Below, in pieces: positions 53,907 through 62,926 of a stretch of 63,866 nt of DNA. Both the position numbers and the translations under genes were made by a program. Position 1 is the first letter of the stretch; every line of letters starts with the position of its first letter. The DNA lies in assembly GCF_029959445.1 (NCBI RefSeq), contig NZ_JASCOR010000005.1, positions 1 to 63,866 on the forward strand, in the 5' to 3' direction. The stretch is from Stenotrophomonas sp. PS02298 (GTDB taxonomy: Bacteria; Pseudomonadota; Gammaproteobacteria; Xanthomonadales; Xanthomonadaceae). The notes beneath the pieces are model-generated. The model saw nothing but the letters and a program-made list of their open reading frames with translations, made no database searches and had not been told where the DNA came from.

Positions 53907-54815
53907 GCCGCGAAGCAGACATCATCAAAACCACCGGCATGCATGTGATCCGATGATGTCGGATGCGGCGATGCGGCGATGCGGCGGTGCGTGGCGTGTT
54001 TTCGCCCCCTCCCTTTGGCGAAGCCAAGGGGAGGGTTGGGGGGGGGGTGAGCTCTTCAGCTTCTGACGTTGCAGCAGCTTCGCGGCTCACGCCGCTTCCA
54101 CAACAAAGTCAGCACCTGGCCGCAACAACGACGCAGCGTTTGTAGGAGCGGCGTCAGCCGCGAAGCAGACATCATCAAAACCACCGCCTGCATGTGATCC
54201 GATGATGCTGGGTGCGGCGGTGCGCGGCGTGCTTTCCCCCCCCTCCCTTTGGCGAAGCCAAGGGGAGGGTTGGGGAGGGGTAAGCTCTTCAGCTTCCGAC
54301 GTTGCAGCAGCTTCGCGGCTCACGCCGCTCCCACAACAAAGTCAGCATCTGGCCGCAACAACGACGCAGTGTTTGTAGGAGCGGCGTCAGCCGCGAAGCA
54401 GACATCGTCAAAACCACCGGCATGCATGTGATCCGATGATGTCGGATGCGGCGGTGCGCGGCGTGCTTTCGCCCCCTCCCTTTGGCGAAGCCAAGGGGAG
54501 GGTTGGGGAGGGGTGAGCTCTTCAGCTTCCGACGTTGCAGCAGCTTCGCGGCTTACGCCGCTCCCACAACAAAGTCAGCACCTGGCTGCAACAACGACGC
54601 AGTGTTTGTAGGAGCGGCGTCAGCCGCGAAGCAGACATCGTCAAAACCACCGGCATGCATGTGATCCGATGATGTCGGATGCGGCGATGCGGCGATGCGC
54701 GGCGTGTTTTCGCCCCCTCCCTTTGGCGAAGCCAAGGGGAGGGTTGGGGAGGGGTAAGCTCTTCAGCTTCTGACGCTGCAGCAGCTTCGCGGCTGACGCC
54801 GCTCCTACAAAAGCC
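53891..54815. repeat. Composite tandem repeat block, four units of 233-250 bp
   Basis: Units start at 53891, 54141, 54374 and 54607. Each has gggagcggcgt(a/c)agccgc, a 'gatccgatgatg' stretch, a ctccctttggcgaagccaaggggaggg palindrome and an inverted gcggc copy. The last two periods are exactly 233 bp. It contains no real genes. Confidence 0.92.
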
Positions 54816-54829
54816 GACCACAAGGACCT

Positions 54830-55117
54830 TCAATGCTGCTGAGCATGATGCCAGGCATGGCGCACCAGCCAGCGCGCCTCATCCCAGGAAACCGCCAGCG
54901 CCGGGCTATGCCGGTGGTAGCTGTCCTGCAGCACCTTGTAGAGCTGTTCTTCGTTGGCGCGTGGATACGCCTGATAGACGTCGTAGCCCATTTCCAGCAG
55001 GCGCTGGTAGTGGTCGAAATCGTGTTGGCCAAGATGGCCGATGGCATGCACGCCGCGCCAGTAAGCCAGTTCGGCGTGGCGATCGATGCTGCGCTGGGCT
55101 GTAGGTGCGGTCTGCAT
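54830..55117 (-). CDS. Small hypothetical protein
   Basis: 95 residues from the ATG at 55117 (GGAG 8 nt upstream). YWRGVHAIGHLGQHDFDHYQRLLEMGYDVYQAYPRANEEQLYKVLQDSYHRHSPALAVSWDEARWLVRHAWHHA is helical and His-rich. It has the look of a conserved Xanthomonadaceae protein; function unknown. Confidence 0.72.
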   Translation of the reverse strand: MQTAPTAQRSIDRHAELAYWRGVHAIGHLGQHDFDHYQRLLEMGYDVYQAYPRANEEQLYKVLQDSYHRHSPALAVSWDEARWLVRHAWHHAQQH

Positions 55118-55195
55118 GGGTAGCACTCCGTTCGCGGTCTACCCCCTGTTCGGCCGATGCTACGACGCGAGCAGGGGGTGCGCAACTCGCCCAAT

Positions 55196-56152
55196 TCAGC
55201 TTTCCGCGCTGGCTGCATCCAACTGTGCGACCTGCGCTGGGCTCAAGCCAAGCTGTGCCGCAGCCAGCACTTCCTGCAGCTGCTGTACGCTGGTGGCACT
55301 GACGATGGGCGCAGTGATGCCCGGGCGTGCGATCAGCCATGCCAACGCCACCTGTGCCGGCGTCGCCTTGTGACTGGCCGCCACATCATCCAGCGCCTGC
55401 AGAATGCGCAGGCCACGCGGGTTGAGGTAGCGATCAGCCACTTTCGCGCCGCGTGCCGCACTCTTGCCTACGTCATCGGCGCTGCGGTATTTGCCAGTGA
55501 GAAAACCACTGGCCAGCGAGTAATAGCTGATCACGCCGATGCCGTGTTCGCGCGCCAGTGGCTCCAGCTCCGCCTCGTAGCCACTGCGGTCGTAGAGGTT
55601 GTATTCGGGCTGCAGGGTTTCGTAGCGCGGCAGGTGATAGTCGGCGGAGACCTTGAGCGCATCACGCAGGCGCTCGGCGCTGTAGTTGGACGCACCAATC
55701 GCACGCACCTTGCCCGCCTCGATCAGCCGCGCGAACGCGCCCAGGCTTTCTTCCAGCGGCACCGATTCATCGTCTTCATGCGCCTGGTACAGATCGATCA
55801 CATCGGTCTGCAGGCGGCGCAGCGAATCCTCGACCGCTTCATTGATGTTGTCGGCCGACAGGCCCGGATGCTCGGCCCACTTCGCAACCTTGGTGGCGAT
55901 GACCACTTTGTCGCGCTTGCCGCTGCGCTGCAGCCAGCGGCCGATGATGGTCTCCGATTCGCCGCCGCGGTTGCCTGGCACCCATGCCGGATAGACATCG
56001 GCGGTATCGATCAGGTTGAAGCCGGCATCGACGAAGGCATCGAGCAGGCCAAAGGATGTCTTCTCATCGGCACTCCAGCCGAAAACGTTGCCACCAAAAG
56101 CGATGGGGCTGACATGGAGACCCGAGCGGCCAAGTTCGCGTGACTGGGGCAT
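55196..56152 (-). CDS. Aldo/keto reductase
   Basis: 318 residues. RELGRSGLHVSPIAFGGNVFGW, Asp/Tyr in LIDTADVYPAW, Lys in IATKVAKW, His in DLYQAHEDD, and cofactor end-site ATSVQQLQEVL. Resembles the YajO/Tas-like group. Substrate unknown. Confidence 0.9.
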   Translation of the reverse strand: MPQSRELGRSGLHVSPIAFGGNVFGWSADEKTSFGLLDAFVDAGFNLIDTADVYPAWVPGNRGGESETIIGRWLQRSGKRDKVVIATKVAKWAEHPGLSADNINEAVEDSLRRLQTDVIDLYQAHEDDESVPLEESLGAFARLIEAGKVRAIGASNYSAERLRDALKVSADYHLPRYETLQPEYNLYDRSGYEAELEPLAREHGIGVISYYSLASGFLTGKYRSADDVGKSAARGAKVADRYLNPRGLRILQALDDVAASHKATPAQVALAWLIARPGITAPIVSATSVQQLQEVLAAAQLGLSPAQVAQLDAASAES

Positions 56153-56332
56153 GCGTTGCTCCTTTGTTGTTCAGTTCAACAGCATAGACGGCATGCGTTC
56201 CAATTCCGTGGCAAGGTCGTGAATACAGCGTTCCGTGCGCCGCTCTCACGCTAACGGGATATGAACATTTGCATGCTGCATTGCACTTGCAGTCGCGTGC
56301 TAGGCTCGCCGTTTCAATCGACGGAATTCCGC

Positions 56333-57190
56333 ATGAAGAAGCCTGCCCCGCTGCTGTGTGCCTGCCTGCTGGCGCTTGCCAGCACCCTGTCTGCCGGCAC
56401 TGCGCTGGCCCATGAATCCGCTGCCAGCACCGCTGACGCACAGGTGTCGCCGCAGCTGCAGGCTGCCATTGCCGGCAGCTGGCGCACGCCGGCCAATGTG
56501 CTGCGCGACGAATACCGTCACCCGGCGCAGACGCTTGCGTTCTTTGGTCTGCAACCGACGCAGACGGTCATCGAAATTACACCCGGCGGCGGCTGGTATT
56601 CCGAGATTCTTGCACCCTATCTGCGCGATGGCGGCAAGTATGTTGCCGCTGTGGTTGACCCGGCTGCATTGCCGGCCGGCGGCGGTCGCGATTACCAGCA
56701 GCGCTCGCGCGATGGCCTGAGCAAGAAGTTCGCCGCATCCCCGGCCCAGTTCGACCGCGCCACTGAGGTGGCCTACAACCCGGCGGCCCCGGTGCTGGGC
56801 GCGCCGGGCTCGGCGGACCTGGTGCTGACCTTCCGCAATGTCCACAACTGGCGTTCCTCCGGGCAGGCAGAAGGCATGTTCAAGGCTTTCTTTGACGTGC
56901 TCAAGCCGGGCGGCACCCTGGGCGTGGTCGAGCACCGTGCCAAGGCTGACGTGCCGGCCGATGACGGCAGCGGCTATGTTGGTCAGGCGCAGATAATCGC
57001 CATGGCCGAAGCGGCAGGCTTCACGCTGGCTGGCAGCAGCGAGGTCAATGCCAACCCGCGCGATACCAAGGACTACCCCAAGGGCGTGTGGACGCTGCCG
57101 CCGTCCAACAGCCACGATGCTGCTGACGCCGCCAAGTACAAGGCCATCGGCGAAAGCGACCGCATGACACTGCGCTTCGTGAAGCAATAA
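56333..57190 (+). CDS. Predicted exported SAM-dependent methyltransferase
   Basis: 285 residues from the ATG at 56333. Signal peptide (KKPAPLLCACLLALASTLSAGTALA) comes before a class I methyltransferase fold with motif I VIEITPGGGWYSEILAP and KPGGTLGVVEHRA. The COG4798-type family often carries such a leader. A periplasmic SAM enzyme is puzzling because SAM is cytosolic; it may be a non-enzymatic or differently used fold. Confidence 0.82.
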   Translation: MKKPAPLLCACLLALASTLSAGTALAHESAASTADAQVSPQLQAAIAGSWRTPANVLRDEYRHPAQTLAFFGLQPTQTVIEITPGGGWYSEILAPYLRDGGKYVAAVVDPAALPAGGGRDYQQRSRDGLSKKFAASPAQFDRATEVAYNPAAPVLGAPGSADLVLTFRNVHNWRSSGQAEGMFKAFFDVLKPGGTLGVVEHRAKADVPADDGSGYVGQAQIIAMAEAAGFTLAGSSEVNANPRDTKDYPKGVWTLPPSNSHDAADAAKYKAIGESDRMTLRFVKQ

Positions 57191-57340
57191 CCCCATAGGG
57201 AATAGGGCTTGGAGAGGGGAGGGTGAGACAATGTGCGGCCACACTGTTGGCCGCACGGCCCACAACCCGGCGCGCGATGGAGGGTCGTCGTGCGCAGCCA
57301 GCAATGCATCTTCAATCTACTTTCCGAATACCCGTATTAC

Positions 57341-57880
57341 ATGCTTATCGCTTTCAACAAACCCTTCAACGTGCTGTGTCAGTTCACCGACCGCAGCCAG
57401 CCGCCGCGCGCGACCCTGGCCGGCTTTGGCCTGCCGCCGAACGTGTACGCAGCGGGTCGCCTGGACTACGACAGCGAAGGCCTGTTGTTGCTCACCGATG
57501 ATGGGAATCTCGCCCATCGCCTGACCGACCCACGCCACAAGCAGCCCAAAACCTATTGGGTGCAGGTTGAAGGTGTGCCAACTGATGACAAGCTGCAGGC
57601 GCTGCGTGATGGCGTGCAGCTCAACGATGGACCAACCCTGCCTGCGCGCGTTGAGCTGCTGGCTGCAGCCCCCAGCCTATGGGAGCGGAACCCGCCCGTA
57701 CGGTTCCGCAAGACCGTGCCGGACAGCTGGCTGGCAATCACCCTGCGCGAAGGCCGCAACCGCCAGGTGCGACGGATGACGGCTGCGGTCGGCTTGCCGA
57801 CACTACGATTGGTGCGGGCGGTGATGGGGCCATACGCCCTGGAAGGACTTCAGCCGGGGCAGTGGCGCCAGGTAGGTTGA
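57341..57880 (+). CDS. rluE: rRNA pseudouridine synthase, RluE-like
   Basis: 179 residues from the ATG at 57341. Catalytic Asp in [19 protein letters not shown], and the late [23 protein letters not shown] motif. RluE modifies 23S rRNA U2457. It is the last clear core gene before the small-gene region. Confidence 0.9.
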   Translation: MLIAFNKPFNVLCQFTDRSQPPRATLAGFGLPPNVYAAGRLDYDSEGLLLLTDDGNLAHRLTDPRHKQPKTYWVQVEGVPTDDKLQALRDGVQLNDGPTLPARVELLAAAPSLWERNPPVRFRKTVPDSWLAITLREGRNRQVRRMTAAVGLPTLRLVRAVMGPYALEGLQPGQWRQVG

Positions 57881-58238
57881 TCTGCGGTGAATGCGCTCAA
57901 CCCGCATTGTCGGCGGATCCACTTTGCCGAGATGTGGTGCGATAGGCGACAAGACCTGGTTCGCAAACACCTTGATCGGCATCGGGTGCGATGCCACTCC
58001 CACGTCCTTGTCGAGAGTGGCACCGCATTTACCGCGGAAGGATGGAGCACCATCGACGTGGATACGTCGATCAAACCGAGCCCCGCAAATATCTGAGAGT
58101 CCAGAAACTGCTGGAAGACTGGTAGCCAGCCCTGCGAAGATCGATGACCGAACCGGGCGCGTGCTCCTGTATCGCTGCGCTGATCGCTGGGCAGCCGCCC
58201 AAGCGACTCATTCGATAGTTGCGGCAGCAGCGATGCAA
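57881..58238. other. Gene-poor stretch after rluE
   Basis: 358 bp in which I see no credible gene, terminator or repeat. It may be the boundary or decayed edge of the accessory region. Confidence 0.5.
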
Positions 58239-58589
58239 CTACCAGATGTCGATGGTGGTTGCGAAACCCGCCGGGTCATACGCATGTATCGTGATCTCCG
58301 CTGGGATGAAGCTCCTGCCGCGATAGGTGGGACTGGCTGCATAACGGCTCAGTTTTCCTGCGCGCATCAGGGGCAGCACCGCGCTGGTGTCGATCCTGCG
58401 CTTCTGCTCCGCAACCCAGGTTGGCACAAACACCATGTTGTCCGCATCGCACTCACCACCAAGTTCTTCCGGAAGCAAATGCAGGAAAGCCAGTTCAAGT
58501 CGTCGCACCGCTGCTTCGCACTTTTCTCTCGTATCGAAATGCCAGAAGTCAACGCATCCGGTTTTGCGGGGGCGGTGCCCGTCGTGCAT
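58239..58589 (-). CDS. Small hypothetical protein
   Basis: 116 residues with AGGAG upstream of the start. CVDFWHFDTREKCEAAVRRLELAFLHLLPEELGG and SFIPAEITIHAYDPAGFATTIDIW. Unknown family; small acidic/aromatic proteins of this sort are common cassette or immunity genes. Confidence 0.65.
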   Translation of the reverse strand: MHDGHRPRKTGCVDFWHFDTREKCEAAVRRLELAFLHLLPEELGGECDADNMVFVPTWVAEQKRRIDTSAVLPLMRAGKLSRYAASPTYRGRSFIPAEITIHAYDPAGFATTIDIW

Positions 58590-58962
58590 GACGCTCTCCT
58601 GTAGCCTTCACAACTGACGCGCGTGCATGGACCAAGGCAGCGTCGCAGCGATGAAGCGTGCTGGGGGCGCCGCGTTGAAACCCGCAATCAATGTCACCGT
58701 CTTTGGTGCTGAGAGGATACGAGAGTTTTTCGATATCGCCTTGTTACTACTGGGCATGAGCTGCCACAGTCGCGGCATGTAAGCGTCTGCGCTCACTTGG
58801 CGGTAGCACGCGGCGTGTGGCTTCAGCTGAGTCAAGCGTTTGGGCAGCGGGCTGGCGGGCGAATAGTCGCAATAGGTTGATGTCATGCGGTTGGCGGTAT
58901 CCGCGCGCACAGAACCACCCCGCGCCACCCCGCCGCATGCGATCAAACGCCGCTGGTAGTGC
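58590..58962. other. Gene-poor stretch
   Basis: 373 bp. A minus-strand open frame (58608-58946) has no ribosome site and unnatural composition, so I do not call it. Possibly decayed sequence. Confidence 0.5.
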
Positions 58963-59343
58963 TCACTGCCCCGCAGGCGGTTCCCACAACTCGATCTTGT
59001 TGCCTTCGGGGTCCATCACCCAGCCAAACTTCCCTTGCTCGGAACGCTGCGGCTCACCCACGACATTGCAGCCCTCGTTGCGCAGTGCCGCGAGCAAGGC
59101 ATCCAGGTCATCCACGCGGAAGTTGATCATGAAAGATGCAGTGGAAGGCGCCATATAGCTGGTGTCTGCAGCAAACGGGCTCCAGATCGTCGCGCCCGCC
59201 GGGCTGTCAGCGCCGCCCCATTGAAACACCGCATCGCCCCAGTCGCTTACATCCAGGCCCAGGTGCTCGCGATACCACGCGGATAGCGATTTTGGATCGT
59301 TCGACTTGAAGAAGATGCCACCAATGCCGGTTACGCGCTTCAT
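58963..59343 (-). CDS. VOC (glyoxalase/bleomycin-resistance) family protein
   Basis: 126 residues. GIGGIFFKSNDPKSLSAWYREHLGLDVSDWG and GKFGWVMDPEGNKIELWEPP show the paired beta-alpha-beta VOC fold with a metal-type Glu near the end. Substrate unknown. Confidence 0.9.
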   Translation of the reverse strand: MKRVTGIGGIFFKSNDPKSLSAWYREHLGLDVSDWGDAVFQWGGADSPAGATIWSPFAADTSYMAPSTASFMINFRVDDLDALLAALRNEGCNVVGEPQRSEQGKFGWVMDPEGNKIELWEPPAGQ

Positions 59344-59661
59344 GCTTGTTCTCCAACGGTGATCAGGGGGGGCTGCATCGCGGGGAGGTGGGACAGCATG
59401 TTATCGGTCCGATGCCCGGAATGCTGCAACAGGGCACGCCGTGCAGCAAAACCGTGGTGTCCTCTACTTGGATTGGCCAGTCATAGCTCGGTGGCACATG
59501 CGGTTTCCATGGATCACAGGGACTTATGCGTTATAGGCAAGCACGACAAACCGCAGTTCTGGTACGACGAGCAACATTCCAGGTCATCGAGTGTAGAAGG
59601 ATCCCGTAGTGCGCGAAGCAGTTCCGATCTGCTGCCGAAGCGGAATCGGGCGGAGTGAGCT
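59344..59661. other. Gene-poor stretch with a possible decayed attC
   Basis: 318 bp, no credible gene. Near its right end, next to the conserved 7-mer GTCAGGC at 59662, complementary segments ccgat/atcgg occur (about 59628-59649). Confidence 0.4.
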
Positions 59662-59668
59662 GTCAGGC
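59662..59668 (-). other. attC outer-box-like 7-mer (GCCTGAC)
   Basis: Minus strand GCCTGAC one base past the stop codon of the next gene, as at 62920-62926 and 63621-63627. The partner box is not recognisable. Confidence 0.4.
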
Positions 59669-59669
59669 C

Positions 59670-59996
59670 TCATATCTGGATGAACAGCGAAGGTGCGTAC
59701 GCAGACCAGTACAACGCGACGGTACCGAGGAGGCTGAAAGACAATGCAAGGATGACGCGGAAAACTGTAGGCCTCCATGTAGCGAAGCCAACAAGAAGCA
59801 GACAGATTGCGGGCAAGGCCCACCACCATTTGATACTACGAAATACAAACTGGGAGTAGCCTGATTGAGCGACGTTGAAGCTGCTCCACGCGCCAGTGAA
59901 CGCATCAATCGCACCGTGTTGTACGGCGTAAATGAAGTAACCTTGGGCCAAGGCCAGCACCAGCACAACGGCTACGAACAATAGTTTCTTGAGCAT
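59670..59996 (-). CDS. Small membrane protein
   Basis: 108 residues with three hydrophobic segments (about 4-24, 58-73, 78-100), including KWWWALPAICLLLVGFATWRPTVF. Single-gene unit; unknown function. Confidence 0.75.
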   Translation of the reverse strand: MLKKLLFVAVVLVLALAQGYFIYAVQHGAIDAFTGAWSSFNVAQSGYSQFVFRSIKWWWALPAICLLLVGFATWRPTVFRVILALSFSLLGTVALYWSAYAPSLFIQI

Positions 59997-60119
59997 GAAT
60001 TCCTGCTTTGGAGTGATCCGGCCCGCGAAACCAACCCGGTGTGAATGGACTGCGAGGTGGAAGGCTTCCTGGTGTTGGTGACACTGGTTGCCCGGCCATT
60101 GCGGGCAGGGAAGATACTA

Positions 60120-60299
60120 TCAACTGGAACTGCTATCGGGCGTGGTTTGTCCTTTGGATCTCAGCGCGATAACCCACGCGGCGATCTCCAGCGCTATGCC
60201 AATGCCGCCCAGCAACCATGCCCCTGTGCTGGATGAAGCAACGTAAAGGCAGAGTGCGACAAGAAACAGAAGGATTGCGAAAGCATGCAGGATTTTCAT
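60120..60299 (-). CDS. 59-residue membrane protein
   Basis: MKILHAFAILLFLVALCLYV, then GAWLLGGIGIALEIAAWVIALRSKGQ: two membrane helices and a Ser-rich tail. The ATG overlaps the upstream stop (ATGA), with AGGTGA upstream. Probably the partner of the upstream gene. Confidence 0.7.
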   Translation of the reverse strand: MKILHAFAILLFLVALCLYVASSSTGAWLLGGIGIALEIAAWVIALRSKGQTTPDSSSS

Positions 60300-60796
60300 T
60301 TGGTCACCTGTTTCTTTGGTAGATCAGGCGCTCGAAGCGAGTGCGCCTTGAATGTACTGCCTGGACCCGCTGCCGTCAGCAAGTGATCCACCAACGCACC
60401 AACGGTGCCGGGCCCGCTGGCTTCCCAGAAGGCGGTTCCCAACTTTAGATCCGCGATCTCCTCCATAGCTCCGATTGCATCTTCTATGTCTGCGTCATCG
60501 ATCGCCGCGAAGCTCGGGCCGCCTGTAATGACCAACAGCGAATCTCCCGGAAGAAAGTAGGGCGCTGGCCACCGGCAATGCCGGGAGAGAACAACGCCGA
60601 CAGCCGCGGCCAGCGCCTGGCGATCGCCGCCACCCCAGGCATCCATGGAGCTTGAGGTGCGAGATGCCTGGTTGGAGCGAAGAGTCTTGAAGAACGACAG
60701 ATCGGGACCTATCCATCTCACCCCTATGAAAAAGCGTTTCCAGCGGCCGGTGGGTGGATAGTGAGATGGGTACCGGAGCGGTTCGTCAGGATGCAT
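60296..60796 (-). CDS. Hypothetical protein
   Basis: 166 residues, cytosolic. RWPAPYFLPGDSLLVITGGPSFAAIDDADIEDAIGAMEEIADLKLGTAFWEASGPGTVGALVDHLL. No family recognised. Coupled to a small membrane protein, so this could be an effector/immunity or sensor pair. Confidence 0.72.
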   Translation of the reverse strand: MHPDEPLRYPSHYPPTGRWKRFFIGVRWIGPDLSFFKTLRSNQASRTSSSMDAWGGGDRQALAAAVGVVLSRHCRWPAPYFLPGDSLLVITGGPSFAAIDDADIEDAIGAMEEIADLKLGTAFWEASGPGTVGALVDHLLTAAGPGSTFKAHSLRAPDLPKKQVTK

Positions 60797-60944
60797 GGTG
60801 AGGAACTCTTCATGGGGACGATCAGAAACAAAAGCTCCTTCCTACTGGACGCAACCTATGGATATCTCGCCGAAAAACTCTGAAGATCTTTGGTCCGGTA
60901 GGTTGCTGGGGAGGGCGGAATTCGATCTGAACGCCGCATTGGCA

Positions 60945-61160
60945 CTATGCCAAGTACTTGGCGACGATTGCGCCCAGGGCGAGTACGGCTCCCGCGATTG
61001 ATAGGGGGCGAATATGCTTGTGCCATCCATACGCCATAAGGCCGAAACCAGCTGCTCCGAAAAGGTTGCGAAGGCTTTGTCCGTAGAAGACGAAATCTAC
61101 GAGATTGATCGCCGCAAATATCAGGAGAAGTACAAGAAAAAATTTTCTACTGGTAGCCAT
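60945..61160 (-). CDS. Small membrane protein
   Basis: 71 residues with three hydrophobic helices (FFLVLLLIFAAINLVDFVF, LFGAAGFGLMAYGW, LSIAGAVLALGAIVAKYLA). Unknown function. Confidence 0.72.
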   Translation of the reverse strand: MATSRKFFLVLLLIFAAINLVDFVFYGQSLRNLFGAAGFGLMAYGWHKHIRPLSIAGAVLALGAIVAKYLA

Positions 61161-61241
61161 GCAGGAAAACCCCGTGATCTTTGCTTTCTTTCAAAGCATG
61201 CCTCGGCATAGGCTGTGGAACGGCCTCGGTTTGTGTCCACT

Positions 61242-61248
61242 GTCAGGT
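61242..61248 (-). other. attC outer-box-like 7-mer (ACCTGAC)
   Basis: Minus strand ACCTGAC contains the TGA stop of the RraB-like gene, the same arrangement as at 62920. The rest of the site is degenerate. Confidence 0.4.
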
Positions 61249-61587
61249 CGTTGCTGGCCCAACATCCATGCCGTCATAAGTATCAACGCCGTACTTGTCA
61301 GCAAGCGCATAGAGCTCTTGATTTCTTTGGTGCAGCGATAGGACCGAGTGTGGCTCGAGCTTTTCCACATGCAGGAAATAGTATTCATCCTCGCCTTCGT
61401 CAAGCTCTGGAATGAACATTTCAACAAAGCGATAGCCTTGCTGATCAAGCTCGCTGGCGAGTGTGCGCAGCTTGTCAGCGGAGGCGTCAGTGAAGAAATA
61501 GCCCCAAAGCATTGGACCATCGATGTTCCAGTCCGTTGATTTCTGGATGTTCGAGAACATGGTTTCCAGACTTGCGATATCAATCAT
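61243..61587 (-). CDS. RraB-family protein
   Basis: 114 residues from the ATG at 61587 (AGGTG upstream). MLWGYFFTDASADKLRTLASELDQQGYRFVEMF..YYFLHVEKLEPHSVLSLHQRNQELYALADKYGVDTYDGMDVG is the RraB ribonuclease-E-inhibitor fold. Outside RraB itself such proteins are frequent in accessory and toxin-immunity loci, so an RNase E role is not certain. Confidence 0.85.
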   Translation of the reverse strand: MIDIASLETMFSNIQKSTDWNIDGPMLWGYFFTDASADKLRTLASELDQQGYRFVEMFIPELDEGEDEYYFLHVEKLEPHSVLSLHQRNQELYALADKYGVDTYDGMDVGPATT

Positions 61588-61593
61588 GCAAAC

Positions 61594-61653
61594 ACCTGAC
61601 TTCATAAGGACGCCGAACCGCATATCGGATTCGGCCTGGATGAACTATTCGGA
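61594..61653 (-). other. attC-like 60-bp dyad (degenerate)
   Basis: Inner arms gccgaacc and ggattcggcctgg match the site at 63568. Box ACCTGAC (+) lies at 61594-61600. The opposite outer box is degenerate. Confidence 0.45.
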
Positions 61654-61665
61654 AAGAACTGTTGA

Positions 61666-61986
61666 TCAACTCTCCATCGAGATGCCATCGATGTTACCGC
61701 TCTCATCGAAATGCACGGAAATGACGTAATTTGTCACGTCATCGGGGAGCGTAAAGTCGAAGTACTCAATGTCATCGTCACCCCAGCATGAGCCAAGCAC
61801 AAGAAGGCCAACCACGGTGGATGCCTCGGGAGTCTCTGACTTGAGGTGTTGCTGCCAATAGGTTCCAGGGAGCTCAGCGAGGTGATGCTCAATGAAAAGA
61901 GTGATGCTGTCCTCTCCGGCCTCGGTACCGAACGCCTGCTCGATTGCATCACGTGCCTGTTTTTCTCGTTCCAGGGCGGCTGACAT
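61666..61986 (-). CDS. DUF2004-like small protein
   Basis: 106 residues from the ATG at 61986 (AAGGAG upstream). DSITLFIEHHLAELP and DDDIEYFDFTLPDDVTNYVISVHFDESGNIDGISMES resemble DUF2004. Acidic. Such proteins occur in immunity-type gene arrays. Function unknown. Confidence 0.72.
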   Translation of the reverse strand: MSAALEREKQARDAIEQAFGTEAGEDSITLFIEHHLAELPGTYWQQHLKSETPEASTVVGLLVLGSCWGDDDIEYFDFTLPDDVTNYVISVHFDESGNIDGISMES

Positions 61987-62109
61987 TGTCTCTCCTTGAT
62001 TGTCCAATCCCCATCCGGTGGCGTCGGTCACCAGCCGAGTGCATGGCCAGCGCCGCCTCGCTTGGGCACCCTGGCACGTGCCGATGATGCCATGGCGGCA
62101 GGACGAAGT

Positions 62110-62358
62110 TCACCCGGGAAGGCTTGCCGAACGTCGCAGGCAGAGCGCGAACAGGGATAGCGGAAAGGCGGTGAGATATAAGGGCTGGGACAAACTTGCC
62201 GACGCCTGGATCAGTTGAACCTGCTGCCCGGAGTCGCCGGGCAGGCAGTCGACCTTGCTGCGAAAGAAGAAGGCGCAGAGGCGGGACAACACGGTCGGCA
62301 GACCTTGGAGCAGCGCGGCCGCAAGAAGTGACAGCTTGAAGGTCGCACTACGACCCAT
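62110..62358 (-). CDS. Possible small protein overlapping the upstream stop
   Basis: 82 residues if started at the ATG at 62358, which overlaps the upstream gene end by 11 bp. LSLLAAALLQGLPTVLSRLCAFFF and SQPLYLTAFPLSLFALCLRR are hydrophobic. There is no clear ribosome site. If not real, 62032-62347 is empty. Confidence 0.3.
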   Translation of the reverse strand: MGRSATFKLSLLAAALLQGLPTVLSRLCAFFFRSKVDCLPGDSGQQVQLIQASASLSQPLYLTAFPLSLFALCLRRSASLPG

Positions 62359-62863
62359 CCGGCCGAATAGGCTCGCGGCTACCGGTTCGGGGATTGAACG
62401 CAAGCTTGTCCCCATTCACCAGTTCCACCACGAACTGGTTGGTGCTGTTGAAGCCGATGTTGTGCACCCAGGCAAGGTGAGACACGGTGCGCAGGAGTTG
62501 CGACTTGTGTCGGTAGAGCTGGTCAAGCCTGATGGTGCGAACAAGTCGGTTGCGGTTGTAGAAGAACAGAACTGGTTCGTCCAGCGTCACCTCTACCGGA
62601 ACGAGGTTCATGCCGCTGTAGCCAACGACCACTGACTCTCCTGCATCTGAGAGGAACAACCAGCGATGCCATCCGGGTATCCGCCAGGAGTCCTGTCCTG
62701 AGACCTGCGGAAACACAAGCGTTGTGTTGCTGACTGGGTCGGACGTCGCGCAGAGCTTTCGGGTAGCGGAGCAGGTTGTGAACTTTTTTGGCGCTGGCAG
62801 TGGAGTATCAGCAAGCGCTGGGCTTGTGAGAAGAGCAGCGATGAGTACGATGGAGCGCCTCAT
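62348..62863 (-). CDS. Exported hypothetical protein
   Basis: 171 residues. Signal peptide MRRSIVLIAALLTSPALA, then a compact beta-rich domain with a Cys pair (FTTCSATRKLCATSD) and WRIPGWHRWLFLSDAGESVVVGY. Periplasmic. No family recognised. Confidence 0.78.
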   Translation of the reverse strand: MRRSIVLIAALLTSPALADTPLPAPKKFTTCSATRKLCATSDPVSNTTLVFPQVSGQDSWRIPGWHRWLFLSDAGESVVVGYSGMNLVPVEVTLDEPVLFFYNRNRLVRTIRLDQLYRHKSQLLRTVSHLAWVHNIGFNSTNQFVVELVNGDKLAFNPRTGSREPIRPDGS

Positions 62864-62866
62864 GAC

Positions 62867-62926
62867 GCGTAACTCTTGGGCTGGACCGAGCCAGGAAGCG
62901 GGATCGGCTGCACTGAAAGGTCAGGC
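62867..62926 (-). other. attC-like recombination site (60 bp)
   Basis: Minus strand outer box GCCTGAC contains the stop of the gene at 62921. The opposite box GTTACGC lies 16 bp before the next ATG. Partly paired inner arms gccga/tcggt. Same 60-bp length as the other two sites. Confidence 0.55.

Noticed and set aside
54249-54664. Repeated small frames with nearly identical peptides in the 54 kb block
   Set aside because: The peptides repeat because the DNA repeats; they are read through palindromes and have no ribosome sites.
58608-58946. 112-codon minus-strand frame
   Set aside because: No ribosome site, mixed Cys/Arg/Pro composition without a fold-like pattern.
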